From: an uncultured Mycoplasmatota bacterium
GTDB taxonomy: Bacteria; Bacillota_I; Bacilli_A; RF39; UBA660
NCBI GenBank assembly: GCA_900547225.1
Contig: URFW01000006.1
Span: 1 to 64,000, forward strand
Direction of reading: 5' to 3'
Length of the DNA stretch: 64,000 bases
Shown here piece by piece: positions 16,235 through 23,835 of this stretch. The notes beneath the pieces are model-generated. The model was not told the DNA's origin and searched no databases. It saw only the letters and a program-made list of their open reading frames with translations. How positions within the stretch are numbered: the stretch's first letter is position 1; every line of letters begins with the position of its first letter. A program made the position numbers and the translations under genes.

Positions 16235-16530
16235 TTACATACTCATATCAAAATCATCGTCTTTGTCTTTTTTTATGTCTATCTAAATAATCATCCATTT
16301 CATATTCTTTTTATGTATCATAGGTAACGCCTCTAATCATCTCTTTATATGCTGGTCTTTTATCCCTTTTAACAGATATTCCAGCATCTTGATATACTTT
16401 TATTATATTTTTTGAATGCACGGAACTCCTTTAAACAGGCTTCCTGTTCAGGTAAACTAAATCCTTCACGTGCTTGGCCTTCGGTTAATGCTCTTATGTA
16501 AATTCCTGATATTTTTAAGTTTTCATTCAT
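16235..16530 (-). pseudogene. Serine recombinase N-terminal fragment, frameshifted
   Basis: ATG at 16530 opens KISGIYIRALTEGQAREGFS then LPEQEACLKEF, the catalytic-domain start of large serine recombinases; the usual catalytic serine in the Y-x-R-x-S-T segment reads as alanine-leucine (IRALTE). After a frameshift it continues YQDAGISVKRDKRPAYKEMI, then after a stop DDYLDRHKK and an acidic end. Because the serine is lost and the frame is broken it is dead. It stops near the residue where the 14273-14422 fragment takes up. Confidence 0.75.
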
Positions 16531-16555
16531 ATTTTTTTCATCTCTTTCTTTTTAA

Positions 16556-16603
16556 TAAAAAAGAGGAGTCAAAAGTATTAGATGTCTAATACCTTTGACT
16601 CCT
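16556..16603 (-). terminator. Long two-part hairpin terminator
   Basis: AGGAGTCAAA (16564-16573) pairs with TTTGACTCCT (16594-16603) and, inside it, GTATTAGA pairs with TCTAATAC, separated by one mismatch. On the minus strand CTTTTTTATT follows. The stop codon of a 19-codon ORF lies inside it, as in leader-peptide attenuators. Confidence 0.7.
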
Positions 16604-16645
16604 TTGTTTGTTTAAATCATATAAATATTTATCTTTCTTCAGCAT
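16586..16645 (-). CDS. Possible 19-residue leader peptide before the recombinase fragment
   Basis: An ATG at 16645 with a strong ribosome site (ATGGAGG, seven bases upstream) opens MLKKDKYLYDLNKQRSQRY and stops inside the terminator hairpin. A ribosome at the stop would cover the 5' arm of the hairpin and let transcription continue, the logic of translational attenuation known for several resistance and mobile-element genes. The downstream gene is the broken recombinase, so if it was an attenuator it now controls nothing visible. Confidence 0.3.
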   Translation of the reverse strand: MLKKDKYLYDLNKQRSQRY

Positions 16646-16727
16646 AAGTAACCTCCATAAATAACGGGTACTGCTTGTCATTTATTGGTTATTTAAATAT
16701 CACTTATTTTATATATGTTAATAGGTA

Positions 16728-16946
16728 TTAGTTTTTTCTAATATAATTAGTTAAATCTTTAAACTTAATTTTCTTATTATAGCCATTTATGAATACTTAA
16801 TCATAGTCTTCAAATATTAAATAATCATTATCATTTATTGTTTCCTTAATATCTTTAATTACACCATTTACAAATCTATATATCATTTCTACCCTTCTTT
16901 TTGATTCATCACTTATATTTAGTTTTTTAGCTTCTATTGTTAACAT
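16728..16946 (-). pseudogene. Small gene interrupted by an in-frame stop
   Basis: GGAGAGTG and an ATG at 16946 open 49 codons (MLTIEAKKLNISDESKRRVE, then IYRFVNGVIKDIKETINDND) to a TAA at 16797; the same frame continues VFINGYNKKIKFKDLTNYIR to a second stop at 16728. The good ribosome site and smooth continuation suggest a gene of about 72 codons with one nonsense change. Family unknown. Confidence 0.5.
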
Positions 16947-16977
16947 TTTTATCACTCTCCATTACTTTCTTAAATAA

Positions 16978-17002
16978 CAAAAAAACTAACATTTCTGTTA
17001 GT
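16978..17002 (-). terminator. Terminator downstream of tRNA-Thr
   Basis: ACTAACA (16985-16991) pairs with TGTTAGT (16996-17002), loop TTTC, followed on the minus strand by seven T. It would end the tRNA-Thr transcript. Confidence 0.75.
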
Positions 17003-17048
17003 AATCAATTGCTTAAACTCAGAATGTGATCAAATTTTCCATTAATTA

Positions 17049-17122
17049 TGGTGCCTCCTGTAAGAATCGAACTTACAATTCAGCCTTACCATGGCTGCGT
17101 TATACCACTTAACTAAAGAGGC
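17049..17122 (-). tRNA. tRNA-Thr (anticodon GGT)
   Basis: The minus strand folds as a full cloverleaf: acceptor GCCTCTT/AGGAGGC with one G-U pair, D arm, anticodon stem CAGCC/GGCTG with loop ATGGTAA (anticodon GGT, threonine ACY codons), T arm GTAAG-TTCGATT-CTTAC, discriminator A and an encoded CCA. It borders the mobile-element island: everything from its 3' end to 13.3 kb is broken or accessory DNA. Confidence 0.95.
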
Positions 17123-17180
17123 ATTTCAAATACATTCTATCATATTATATTTAATAGTACAATAAAATGTATTTAATTTT

Positions 17181-19214
17181 TTATTTCTTTCTTAAAATTC
17201 TCGTAGTGTTTAAAATAGTAAGTAAAGTAACGCCAGTATCAGCGAAAACAGCCTGCCACATATTAGCTACTCCAATAGCGCCTAAAACTAATACTAATAC
17301 CTTGATCCCTATAGCAAATATAAGATTTTGTTTTATTATTTTTTTAGTAAATTTTGATATTTTAATAGCTTCTGGTATTTTGCTTAAACTATCATTCATA
17401 ATAACTACGTCCGAAGCTTCAATTGCAGATGCACTTCCTCTCATTCCCATTGAAATTCCAACATCAGAAAGTGCAAGCGATGGAGCATCATTTATTCCAT
17501 CTCCCACAAACGCCGTTTTCTTATCATTTTCTTTTATTATCTTATCAAGCTTTTTATATTTATCATCTGGAAGCATCTCATAAAAAACTTCATCTACGCC
17601 AGTTTTTTTAGCTACAGCCTCTGCTGATTTCTTTTTATCTCCAGTAAACATAAACGTTTTAATATTTTGCTTTTTAAGTTCTAAAATAGCAGATATAGAG
17701 TCTTTCTTTATATCATCTATTAATTTTAGTTTAGCTGCTACTTTCCCATCAATTTTTAAATAAATATAACTATCTTTATCACTTGCATTAACAAATGAAG
17801 ATGAACCTATCTTAATTTTTTTACCATCTATTTCGTAAGAAATTCCCTTACCAGCCGTTTCCTTATAATTTAAAACATCTTTTGTACTTACCTTTTTACT
17901 AAACACGTTAAGTACTGATTTTGCAAGTGGATGATTTGATAAAGCCTCACCCTTTACATAATAGTTAATTATATCTTTTTCTTTGTATTTATCATCTAAT
18001 ATTTCTAACTTATAATCATTTGATATACCAGTTGTTATGGTTCCTGTTTTGTCAAATACGATTTTATTTACTGATGAAAGTAATTCTAAATAATCACTTC
18101 CCTTAACCAAGATTCCTTCTTTAGATGCTTTTCCTATTCCAGAGAAGTATCCAAGTGGTACACTTATTGCAATTGCACAAGGACAAGATACTACTAAAAA
18201 TACTAAAGCTCTATAAATAGACACTTTAAAACTTAAACCAAATAATGGAAGAATAAGCGCTATTAAAAGTGCAAGTATCATAATAATTGGGGTATAAACC
18301 TTAGCTGCCTTAGATACAAAGTTTTCGCATTTAGCTTTTCTATCACTTGCGTTTTCAGTTAATTCTAGTATTTTAGATACCGTGCTATCTTCATATAAGC
18401 TTTCTACTTTTATCTCGATAACAGAAAGTGTATTAATAGAACCAGATAACACTTTATCTCCTTTATTAACACTTTTTAAATCAGACTCACCAGTTAATGC
18501 TGCCGTATTTAATTTAGAACTTCCTTTTATAATAATACCATCAAGAGGTATTTCATCACCTTTTTTAACTATTATTACATCCCCTATTTTAACATCTTTT
18601 GGATCTACCGTTAATATTTCATCACCCTTTTTTAAGTTAGCAACCTCTGGCTTTATATCCATTAAATCGCTTATTGAGCGTCTAGAATTATTAACTGCTA
18701 CCTCTTCTAGTATTTTACCTATTTCGTACAAAATAATAACCATTAACCCTTCATGAGTATTACCAGTTAAATAAGCCCCAACACAAGATATTGTAACAAG
18801 CATATTTTCGTTTACCGTTTTAGATTTAAATAGTAATTTTATAGCATTAGTAAACGTTCTATATAAAAGAGTTACATAACTAAGTACTATAAAGACATTT
18901 GAAAGTATGCCTTTTTGGCACATACCTATTGTCATAAAAATAATTCCAACTAAAAGTCTTATTATGTGAAATTTAAACTTACTTTTATTTTCATATGATT
19001 CATTTAAATCCATTATCTTACTTTCTGGCTCTACCTTTTTTACGATATCAGAAACTAATTTTTTAGGATTTTGCGCTTTTGTTGTAACCGTTATCATAAG
19101 TTTAGAAAAATTGACACTTGCATAATCTATCTCATCATTTTCATTTAGTTTTTTTTCAATTTCTAAAGCACATCCAGCACAATCTAAAGAGCTTAATTTA
19201 AATTTATATTTCAT
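17181..19214 (-). CDS. Heavy-metal P-type ATPase (Zn/Cd/Pb type, P1B-2)
   Basis: Exports divalent soft metals from the cytoplasm using ATP. 677 residues: N-terminal HMA domain with metal motif DCAGC (Cys12, Cys15), transmembrane CPC (SCPCAIAISVPLGYF), phosphorylation site DKTGTITTG, the HP of SNHPLAKS, hinge GDGINDAPSLALSD, and near the end a lysine and an aspartate-glycine (ADTGVTLL) in the last helices, as in ZntA/CadA pumps. The ATG overlaps by 11 bases the stop of an SmtB/CadC-type repressor gene, so the two are one metal-controlled operon. Confidence 0.93.
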   Translation of the reverse strand: MKYKFKLSSLDCAGCALEIEKKLNENDEIDYASVNFSKLMITVTTKAQNPKKLVSDIVKKVEPESKIMDLNESYENKSKFKFHIIRLLVGIIFMTIGMCQKGILSNVFIVLSYVTLLYRTFTNAIKLLFKSKTVNENMLVTISCVGAYLTGNTHEGLMVIILYEIGKILEEVAVNNSRRSISDLMDIKPEVANLKKGDEILTVDPKDVKIGDVIIVKKGDEIPLDGIIIKGSSKLNTAALTGESDLKSVNKGDKVLSGSINTLSVIEIKVESLYEDSTVSKILELTENASDRKAKCENFVSKAAKVYTPIIMILALLIALILPLFGLSFKVSIYRALVFLVVSCPCAIAISVPLGYFSGIGKASKEGILVKGSDYLELLSSVNKIVFDKTGTITTGISNDYKLEILDDKYKEKDIINYYVKGEALSNHPLAKSVLNVFSKKVSTKDVLNYKETAGKGISYEIDGKKIKIGSSSFVNASDKDSYIYLKIDGKVAAKLKLIDDIKKDSISAILELKKQNIKTFMFTGDKKKSAEAVAKKTGVDEVFYEMLPDDKYKKLDKIIKENDKKTAFVGDGINDAPSLALSDVGISMGMRGSASAIEASDVVIMNDSLSKIPEAIKISKFTKKIIKQNLIFAIGIKVLVLVLGAIGVANMWQAVFADTGVTLLTILNTTRILRKK

Positions 19215-19497
19215 TTATATGTTCACATCCCATCACAAATATTTTTTCTACATGATCATCTGCTAAAAAATAGTATGTTAAGTTTCCTTCTTTTCTATAC
19301 TTAACAAGCTTTGAATCCTTAAGTATCCTAAGTTGGTGAGATACCGCAGACTGACTTACCTTTATTTTTTCTGATATATCACTAACACACATTTCTCCGT
19401 TTATTAAAACGTTTATTATCTTAACCCTTGTTGAGTCACCAAACATTTTAAATAATTCGGATAAATCTATTACTTTATCATCGTCTAATAACTTCAT
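19204..19497 (-). CDS. ArsR/SmtB-family metal-sensing repressor
   Basis: 97-residue winged-helix dimeric repressor: recognition helix VSQSAVSHQLRILKDSKLV, wing YRKEGNLTYYFL. The C-terminal helix has D-x-H-x10-H-x2-E (DDHVEKIFVMGCEHINE), which is the alpha-5 zinc site of SmtB (Asp-x-His ... His-x2-Glu). There is also GEMCVSD in the position of the CadC ELCVCD box, but with only one Cys, so alpha-3 cadmium/lead sensing is unlikely. It should repress itself and the ATPase until zinc or a similar metal binds. Confidence 0.93.
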   Translation of the reverse strand: MKLLDDDKVIDLSELFKMFGDSTRVKIINVLINGEMCVSDISEKIKVSQSAVSHQLRILKDSKLVKYRKEGNLTYYFLADDHVEKIFVMGCEHINEI

Positions 19498-19526
19498 AAT
19501 AACCTTCTTTCTATTTTTACTTCTTC

Positions 19527-19555
19527 ATTATATGAATATATGTTCATATTGTCAA
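19527..19555 (-). promoter_or_regulatory. Promoter and SmtB/CzrA-type operator of the metal operon
   Basis: Minus strand TTGACA (19550-19555), 17-base spacer, TATAAT (19527-19532): a consensus promoter. The spacer contains TGAATA-TA-TGTTCA within a 7-bp-armed palindrome (19530-19549), matching the ArsR-family 12-2-12 operator TGAAYA-N2-TRTTCA. A bound repressor would sit exactly between -35 and -10. Confidence 0.85.
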
Positions 19556-19567
19556 TATCTATTTAAT

Positions 19568-19593
19568 AAAAAAACTTTCGTTTTCACGAAGTT
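19568..19593 (-). terminator. Terminator after the 49-residue gene
   Basis: AACTTTCG (19573-19580) pairs with CGAAGTT (19587-19593) with one bulged base; seven T follow on the minus strand. It separates the HD/pentapeptide operon from the metal operon promoter. Confidence 0.65.
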
Positions 19594-19608
19594 CCTTATT
19601 TTTAACCT

Positions 19609-19758
19609 TTAATTTTGAAATATAAAATTATCTATATGAAACTCACAGAATCCATCCTCGTTAACGATTACGTAACCTTTATTTATATTATCAAATTCCA
19701 TTTTTAGTTCATAAATAAATACATCCAAATTAGAAACTAAAATTTTTTTAAGCTTCAA
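19609..19758 (-). CDS. 49-residue acidic small protein, TTG start
   Basis: A GAGGAG site six to seven bases before a TTG at 19758 opens MKLKKILVSNLDVFIYELKM, then EFDNINKGYVIVNEDGFCEF and a short end, stopping at 19609, followed by its own terminator. The sequence has protein-like character (alternating charged and hydrophobic residues, no low complexity). It lies three bases after the HD gene and is likely the last gene of that operon. The family is unknown to me. Confidence 0.6.
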   Translation of the reverse strand: MKLKKILVSNLDVFIYELKMEFDNINKGYVIVNEDGFCEFHIDNFIFQN

Positions 19759-19761
19759 AAA

Positions 19762-20349
19762 TCACTCCTCTATGTTGTTATCGCTGTCAAATTTAACATC
19801 TATTACTTTGCGGCTTGCTAAGTAATCACACATATGAACAAATCTTTGAAATTTAGACTCTGGTTTAGGAAGTACTATATTACTATAATTATTGGTATTC
19901 CAAGGTCCCATATGTGATGATATAACGTGACACATAAACTCTATTTCCTTATCAGTAAAGGTTAGTTTATCCTTGTTTTCTTTTATATAGTCGCACACTA
20001 AAAGTGGGTGTTCAAACTTTGTATATTGAGATTTTTCAAGACCAGATTTTAGTCCATCATGCATAATTAAAGATATTATCATTAAATCTTTTTCGTTTTT
20101 AGAATAAGCACCTGTTATACTTTCGTCGTTAAACATTTCGTAAGCAAATCTAACCGCTACTTTTGTATGTCTAACAAGGCCACCACTACCTAATGCAAAA
20201 CTAGGATGATACTTTCCTGTTGAAGATGCCGGAACTTCAAAAAAGTAGTCAGGAAGCAAACTAATTAGTTTTTGGGCTCCCTCTTTATATCTTGGATTAT
20301 TTATGTAACTTAGTTCTTTTTCAAATACTTTTGTTTTTTCTTCGTTCAT
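19762..20349 (-). CDS. HD-domain hydrolase
   Basis: 195 residues with HD-superfamily metal ligands: His in GGLVRHTKVAVRF, His-Asp in LIMHDGLKSG, His in MCHVISSHMG and the late Asp in MCDYLASRKV. The SSHMGPW region and length resemble small phage- and Bacillota-type HD hydrolases of unknown substrate. It begins an apparent string patatin, pentapeptide, HD, small ORF with gaps of a few bases. Confidence 0.8.
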   Translation of the reverse strand: MNEEKTKVFEKELSYINNPRYKEGAQKLISLLPDYFFEVPASSTGKYHPSFALGSGGLVRHTKVAVRFAYEMFNDESITGAYSKNEKDLMIISLIMHDGLKSGLEKSQYTKFEHPLLVCDYIKENKDKLTFTDKEIEFMCHVISSHMGPWNTNNYSNIVLPKPESKFQRFVHMCDYLASRKVIDVKFDSDNNIEE

Positions 20350-20358
20350 TTTTTCACC

Positions 20359-20985
20359 TCAAAATTTAATATTTATATTAAATAATCTTGCAATAGCGCA
20401 AATACCTGTTAAATCGGTTGTAACACCTTTTATACTTTCTAAATCAGCGTTTATACCATTTAATACCGAGTTAGATAAGTCCATATTATTTAACTTAGTT
20501 TTATATATTTCTGCATCAGTAAGATTACACTTATCTATTATAACATTATTAAATTCATTTTCAAATAATCTTGCCCCAGTCATATTAGAGTTCGTAAACG
20601 AAACGTTTTTTAGTTTAGAAGACATATTCATATAAGAAATGTTAGAATTATAAAATGAAACGTCTTTCAAATTAGATTCTATAACAGAAAAATTTACTAA
20701 CGATGAATTTATAAACTCACATCTAGAAATAAGCTTTTCACATATATCCATATTAGGTAAATTGCAAGATTCAAATGAACAATTAATAAAATCTATGTTT
20801 TTAAGCCTGCAATCACTAAAATCGATATTTTTAAATAAGCAGCCATTAAACTCTATGTCTTTTATATCATTTAAAGATTTTTCATCACTAAAGGATAGAT
20901 CACATATAATGTCACTACCTTTTATTTCGTTTAAATATCCTTTATCCAAATTCTTTTTTAGACGTGGCTTTTTAATATTATTCAT
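20359..20985 (-). CDS. Pentapeptide-repeat protein
   Basis: 208 residues built mostly of A(D/N)LXX-type pentapeptides (FNGCLFKNIDFSDCRLKNID, FINCSFESCNLPNMD, NVIIDKCNLTDAEIYKTKL), which fold as a right-handed quadrilateral beta-helix. Such proteins include DNA-gyrase protectors of the Qnr/McbG type and many of unknown role; nothing here identifies a target. It follows the patatin gene after three bases and is probably cotranslated. Confidence 0.88.
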   Translation of the reverse strand: MNNIKKPRLKKNLDKGYLNEIKGSDIICDLSFSDEKSLNDIKDIEFNGCLFKNIDFSDCRLKNIDFINCSFESCNLPNMDICEKLISRCEFINSSLVNFSVIESNLKDVSFYNSNISYMNMSSKLKNVSFTNSNMTGARLFENEFNNVIIDKCNLTDAEIYKTKLNNMDLSNSVLNGINADLESIKGVTTDLTGICAIARLFNINIKF

Positions 20986-20988
20986 ATC

Positions 20989-22200
20989 TTACCTTTCTAT
21001 TGTTTTAATGTATAAAGCACATAAAAATGCATTTGGAAACATTATTGCTAAATCATTTATTAATCTTTTATTTTCTTTTCCTATTTCATTATGTATGTAG
21101 CAGATTAGTTCTTTGGACACAAATGCTTTTTTTAAACTATTATTTTTAATGGCTTTTTTAATAGTATTAAACTTTTTAATTTCACACTTTAAAAATTCTT
21201 TTTTAATTAATACATTTGCAAAAGACGCTCTATATATTTTAGATTCATCTATGTTAAATGCTCTTAACGTGTTTTCTAATACATCATTAAAGTATTTAGT
21301 ATTATCACTTGATGTTACCTTCTTAAACTTTAGTTTAGCAACCTTGTTTAAGTATAAATCCATGTAATAATTAAATTTATCATGCATTCTTTTATAATTC
21401 CTATCAAGGCTTCCTTTTTTAAATGTATATATGTTACCATCAAGCATTTTATATACTTTCATAGTATCATTATAACCAAAACTAATGGCTTTCCTTGAGT
21501 AATCTTTTTCAAAAGCAAGGAAACTTCCTAAATCATTTTTTGGTGTTATATAAGTTATTTTAACGTTTTTATCCTTAACTTCTCTTACCATCCCAACTGC
21601 TTTTAAATCTACTGCAATTACTTCATCTGCTCCCATACTAATTGCAAAATTAATCGGCATGTTATCATAATATCCACCATCAATATAAAAATTTTTGCCT
21701 ATTTTAGTAGGTTTAAATGCTGGAAAACAAGAAGCAGAAGCTAACATATAACTTTTTGCATCATCTTCTGTAAGATCACCTTTTTTTACTAATTTAGGCC
21801 TTAATGAAGGAAAATGAGTAGTAACAAGGCCATAATTAATGTTTGATTTAAAAAATTTATCCTTGTTAAGTACTTTATCTATAACCTGGCTTAGTCCGGA
21901 AAGTTCAAGTCCTCCTTTTAAAGCACCTTTTGCATACTTTCCTAATATTTCTTCTTTCCCTTTTTTGCTTGTATACTTATTTTTTATCTCAATATCAATT
22001 ACCTTACTATAATCCATATAATACCACAATTTAAGTGCTTTAAAATAATCTTTTTGAACCATTAATACCCCATTTAATGCCCCAACTGATGTACCACATA
22101 CTATATCATAATTAATAGAAAGTCTTCTAAGTGCTTTCCAAACCCCTATTTCGTAAGCTCCTTTAGCTCCGCCACCTGATAAGACAATTGCTCTTTTCAT
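20989..22200 (-). CDS. Patatin-like phospholipase
   Basis: 403 residues; catalytic dyad serine in GTSVG (about residue 38) and aspartate in DGGYYDN, with the oxyanion loop SGGGAKGAYEIG at the start, all intact. Likely a cytoplasmic or membrane-associated acyl hydrolase acting on lipids. The C-terminal 170 residues are an extra helical, lysine-rich region not needed for the core fold. It is followed closely by the pentapeptide-repeat gene and preceded by an HD gene four bases upstream, so all are likely one operon. Confidence 0.9.
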   Translation of the reverse strand: MKRAIVLSGGGAKGAYEIGVWKALRRLSINYDIVCGTSVGALNGVLMVQKDYFKALKLWYYMDYSKVIDIEIKNKYTSKKGKEEILGKYAKGALKGGLELSGLSQVIDKVLNKDKFFKSNINYGLVTTHFPSLRPKLVKKGDLTEDDAKSYMLASASCFPAFKPTKIGKNFYIDGGYYDNMPINFAISMGADEVIAVDLKAVGMVREVKDKNVKITYITPKNDLGSFLAFEKDYSRKAISFGYNDTMKVYKMLDGNIYTFKKGSLDRNYKRMHDKFNYYMDLYLNKVAKLKFKKVTSSDNTKYFNDVLENTLRAFNIDESKIYRASFANVLIKKEFLKCEIKKFNTIKKAIKNNSLKKAFVSKELICYIHNEIGKENKRLINDLAIMFPNAFLCALYIKTIER

Positions 22201-22204
22201 AAAG

Positions 22205-22954
22205 TTATTTACTTCTTCCTTGATCTTCTAAATTCTTATTATTTCCAGTTAGAAGTGCCATTAAATCATTTATGTTAGCACCCTTAAAATTAGACATTGA
22301 AACTATTTTATCAGCATTACTCATTATTCTTCCTTCTTTATATTTACTAGTTACAAGGGAAACAGGCCCTATTTTTCCTCTGTTAGAAGAATTTGTTAAT
22401 ATTTCCTTATTTGTACTATCTAATAAATTTACTCTTTTAAAGTTTTTTAATTCAAGAGGATTATCAAGGCTGTCTTTAAATGAAGTTACAGGAAGTGGAT
22501 ACATATGATGAACAACTCCGTCTATTATTTTTGTAGCATCATCTTTAGCTTCAAAAATCTCTGGATACCAAGCATTTCCATTTATAACGGCTTCAATTGG
22601 ATGTCTAAATCCATGCTTATTAAAAAAGTGTTTTGTATCTGCTGCTGGATTATTTTGCCAAGGTAGTTCATATAAATCATGCATCATAGCTATTCTTAAA
22701 GCGATTTCCATTTCAAAAGTAGGCTCATTTCTATGTTTTTTTGACAATAAATACGTAACAATAGTATCTTCTAAAATATGCTCGCCAAGTGTTATTTCAC
22801 CGTGATGTGGAAACTCACTAGTCATCCTTTTTTGAAATTCATCATGCAAAAAAATAGATTCTATAACACTATATATCTCATCTTTTTCATCTAATAATAA
22901 ATTATACTTTTTAAATATCTTATCAAGTTTTTCTTTGTTTTCATCTAGTATCAT
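22205..22954 (-). CDS. HD-domain phosphohydrolase
   Basis: 249 residues. HD pattern: His in EITLGEHILEDT, His-Asp in IAMMHDLYELPWQ, a further His pair in GVVHHMYPLPV and a late Asp in SNADKIVSMSNF. The long insertion between the motifs (AADTKHFFNKHGFRHPIE) distinguishes it from the other HD proteins in the window. GGAGGA precedes the ATG. First gene of the operon leading to the patatin. Confidence 0.8.
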   Translation of the reverse strand: MILDENKEKLDKIFKKYNLLLDEKDEIYSVIESIFLHDEFQKRMTSEFPHHGEITLGEHILEDTIVTYLLSKKHRNEPTFEMEIALRIAMMHDLYELPWQNNPAADTKHFFNKHGFRHPIEAVINGNAWYPEIFEAKDDATKIIDGVVHHMYPLPVTSFKDSLDNPLELKNFKRVNLLDSTNKEILTNSSNRGKIGPVSLVTSKYKEGRIMSNADKIVSMSNFKGANINDLMALLTGNNKNLEDQGRSK

Positions 22955-23020
22955 AAAAATTCCTCCAATATAGATATATTATACCACATCTTTAATTTTT
23001 ATGTTATAATGTATTTGCAC

Positions 23021-23097
23021 GTCCTCGTAGCTCAGCTGGATAGAGCACTCGCCTCCTAAGCGAGGGGTCGCGCGTTCGAATCGCGCCGGGGACGCCA
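23021..23097 (+). tRNA. tRNA-Arg (anticodon CCT)
   Basis: Complete cloverleaf: acceptor GTCCTCG/CGGGGAC, D stem GCTC/GAGC, anticodon stem CTCGC/GCGAG with loop CTCCTAA (anticodon CCT, arginine AGG), T arm GCGCG-TTCGAAT-CGCGC, discriminator G and encoded CCA. TATAAT lies at 23005-23010, about 10 bases before the tRNA. Confidence 0.97.
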
Positions 23098-23114
23098 CTT
23101 TATTTAAAAAAAAT

Positions 23115-23149
23115 AAAAATACATAACCATCTTAAGTTTATGTATTTTT
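23115..23149. terminator. Bidirectional terminator after tRNA-Arg and the converging HD gene
   Basis: AAAAATACATAA (23115-23126) pairs with TTATGTATTTTT (23138-23149), a perfect 12-bp stem with A- and T-runs on both sides. Confidence 0.75.
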
Positions 23150-23151
23150 TA

Positions 23152-23652
23152 TTATCTTATAAAATTGACTAAGAACACCATCCAAACACCTATTTGTGCT
23201 TTAGCACGTGCTACTCCTTCAAAAGCTGCAACTATCTTATCCGATAAGGACACCATCCAAGCTTCTTTAGATTTAGGAGCAATATTTGAAATTGGAAACA
23301 TATGTGATTCTATTATATTCTGTTCTTTTTCATTTACTCCAAAATATTTAATTGCATTTTCTTTTGCCATTTTTGGATGATCAATTAACATTTTCGTTGA
23401 TGTCATAATATTTTTATCATCTCTAACCAAGAAGAAATCATGCAAAGCACCCGCTCTAATAACCGCATTTGTATCAAAACCTAACATTTTAGATAATTTA
23501 AATGCAGTATATGAAACTCTAACAGAATGATTATATCTAGTGTTGCCATGATGTACAATTGACTTGGTTTTTAAAAATTCCTTATGACTTAGAATTGGAG
23601 ATGCAACACTCATAAATTCTTTATCTTTATATATTTTATTCATTAAATTCAA
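23152..23652 (-). CDS. HD-domain protein
   Basis: 166 residues with HD ligands: His in RYNHSVRVSYTAF, His-Asp in AGALHDFFLV, His in IESHMFPIS and Asp in SLSDKIVAAFEGV. The layout (HHGNTRYNHSVRVS ... LSDKIVA) is that of small clostridial HD hydrolases of unknown substrate. Start is taken as the TTG at 23652, nine bases after AGAGG; an ATG three codons later is possible but farther from the ribosome site. Confidence 0.8.
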   Translation of the reverse strand: MNLMNKIYKDKEFMSVASPILSHKEFLKTKSIVHHGNTRYNHSVRVSYTAFKLSKMLGFDTNAVIRAGALHDFFLVRDDKNIMTSTKMLIDHPKMAKENAIKYFGVNEKEQNIIESHMFPISNIAPKSKEAWMVSLSDKIVAAFEGVARAKAQIGVWMVFLVNFIR

Positions 23653-23765
23653 TTAAATCAACCTCTTTATCCGATTATATTATATTCAAAATAAATATAA
23701 CTAATCATTTAAATGTCATACTTTAAACTGACCTTCTAAGAATACCATATATTAAGGCAAAAGTA

Positions 23766-23798
23766 AAGATACATTTGTATGGTATACAAATGTATCTT
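23766..23798 (-). terminator. 15-bp perfect inverted repeat, terminator
   Basis: AAGATACATTTGTAT (23766-23780) and ATACAAATGTATCTT (23784-23798) form a perfect 15-bp stem with a 3-base loop. A T-rich tail (TTTACTTTT) follows on the minus strand, downstream of the 23836-24438 gene. Confidence 0.6.
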
Positions 23799-23835
23799 AG
23801 TATTTAAAGTATTAAACTTTAATCTTTGAGAATTT

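Noticed and set aside
13284..17048. CRISPR array or other regular repeat in the island
   Set aside because: The repeats here are inverted, differ in sequence from each other, and have no constant spacing; no cas-like gene is present.
16940..17122. att site made of a duplicated tRNA-Thr 3' end
   Set aside because: I looked for a second copy of the tRNA 3' end near 13.3 kb and elsewhere in the island and did not find one by eye; the island may have lost it or integrated differently.
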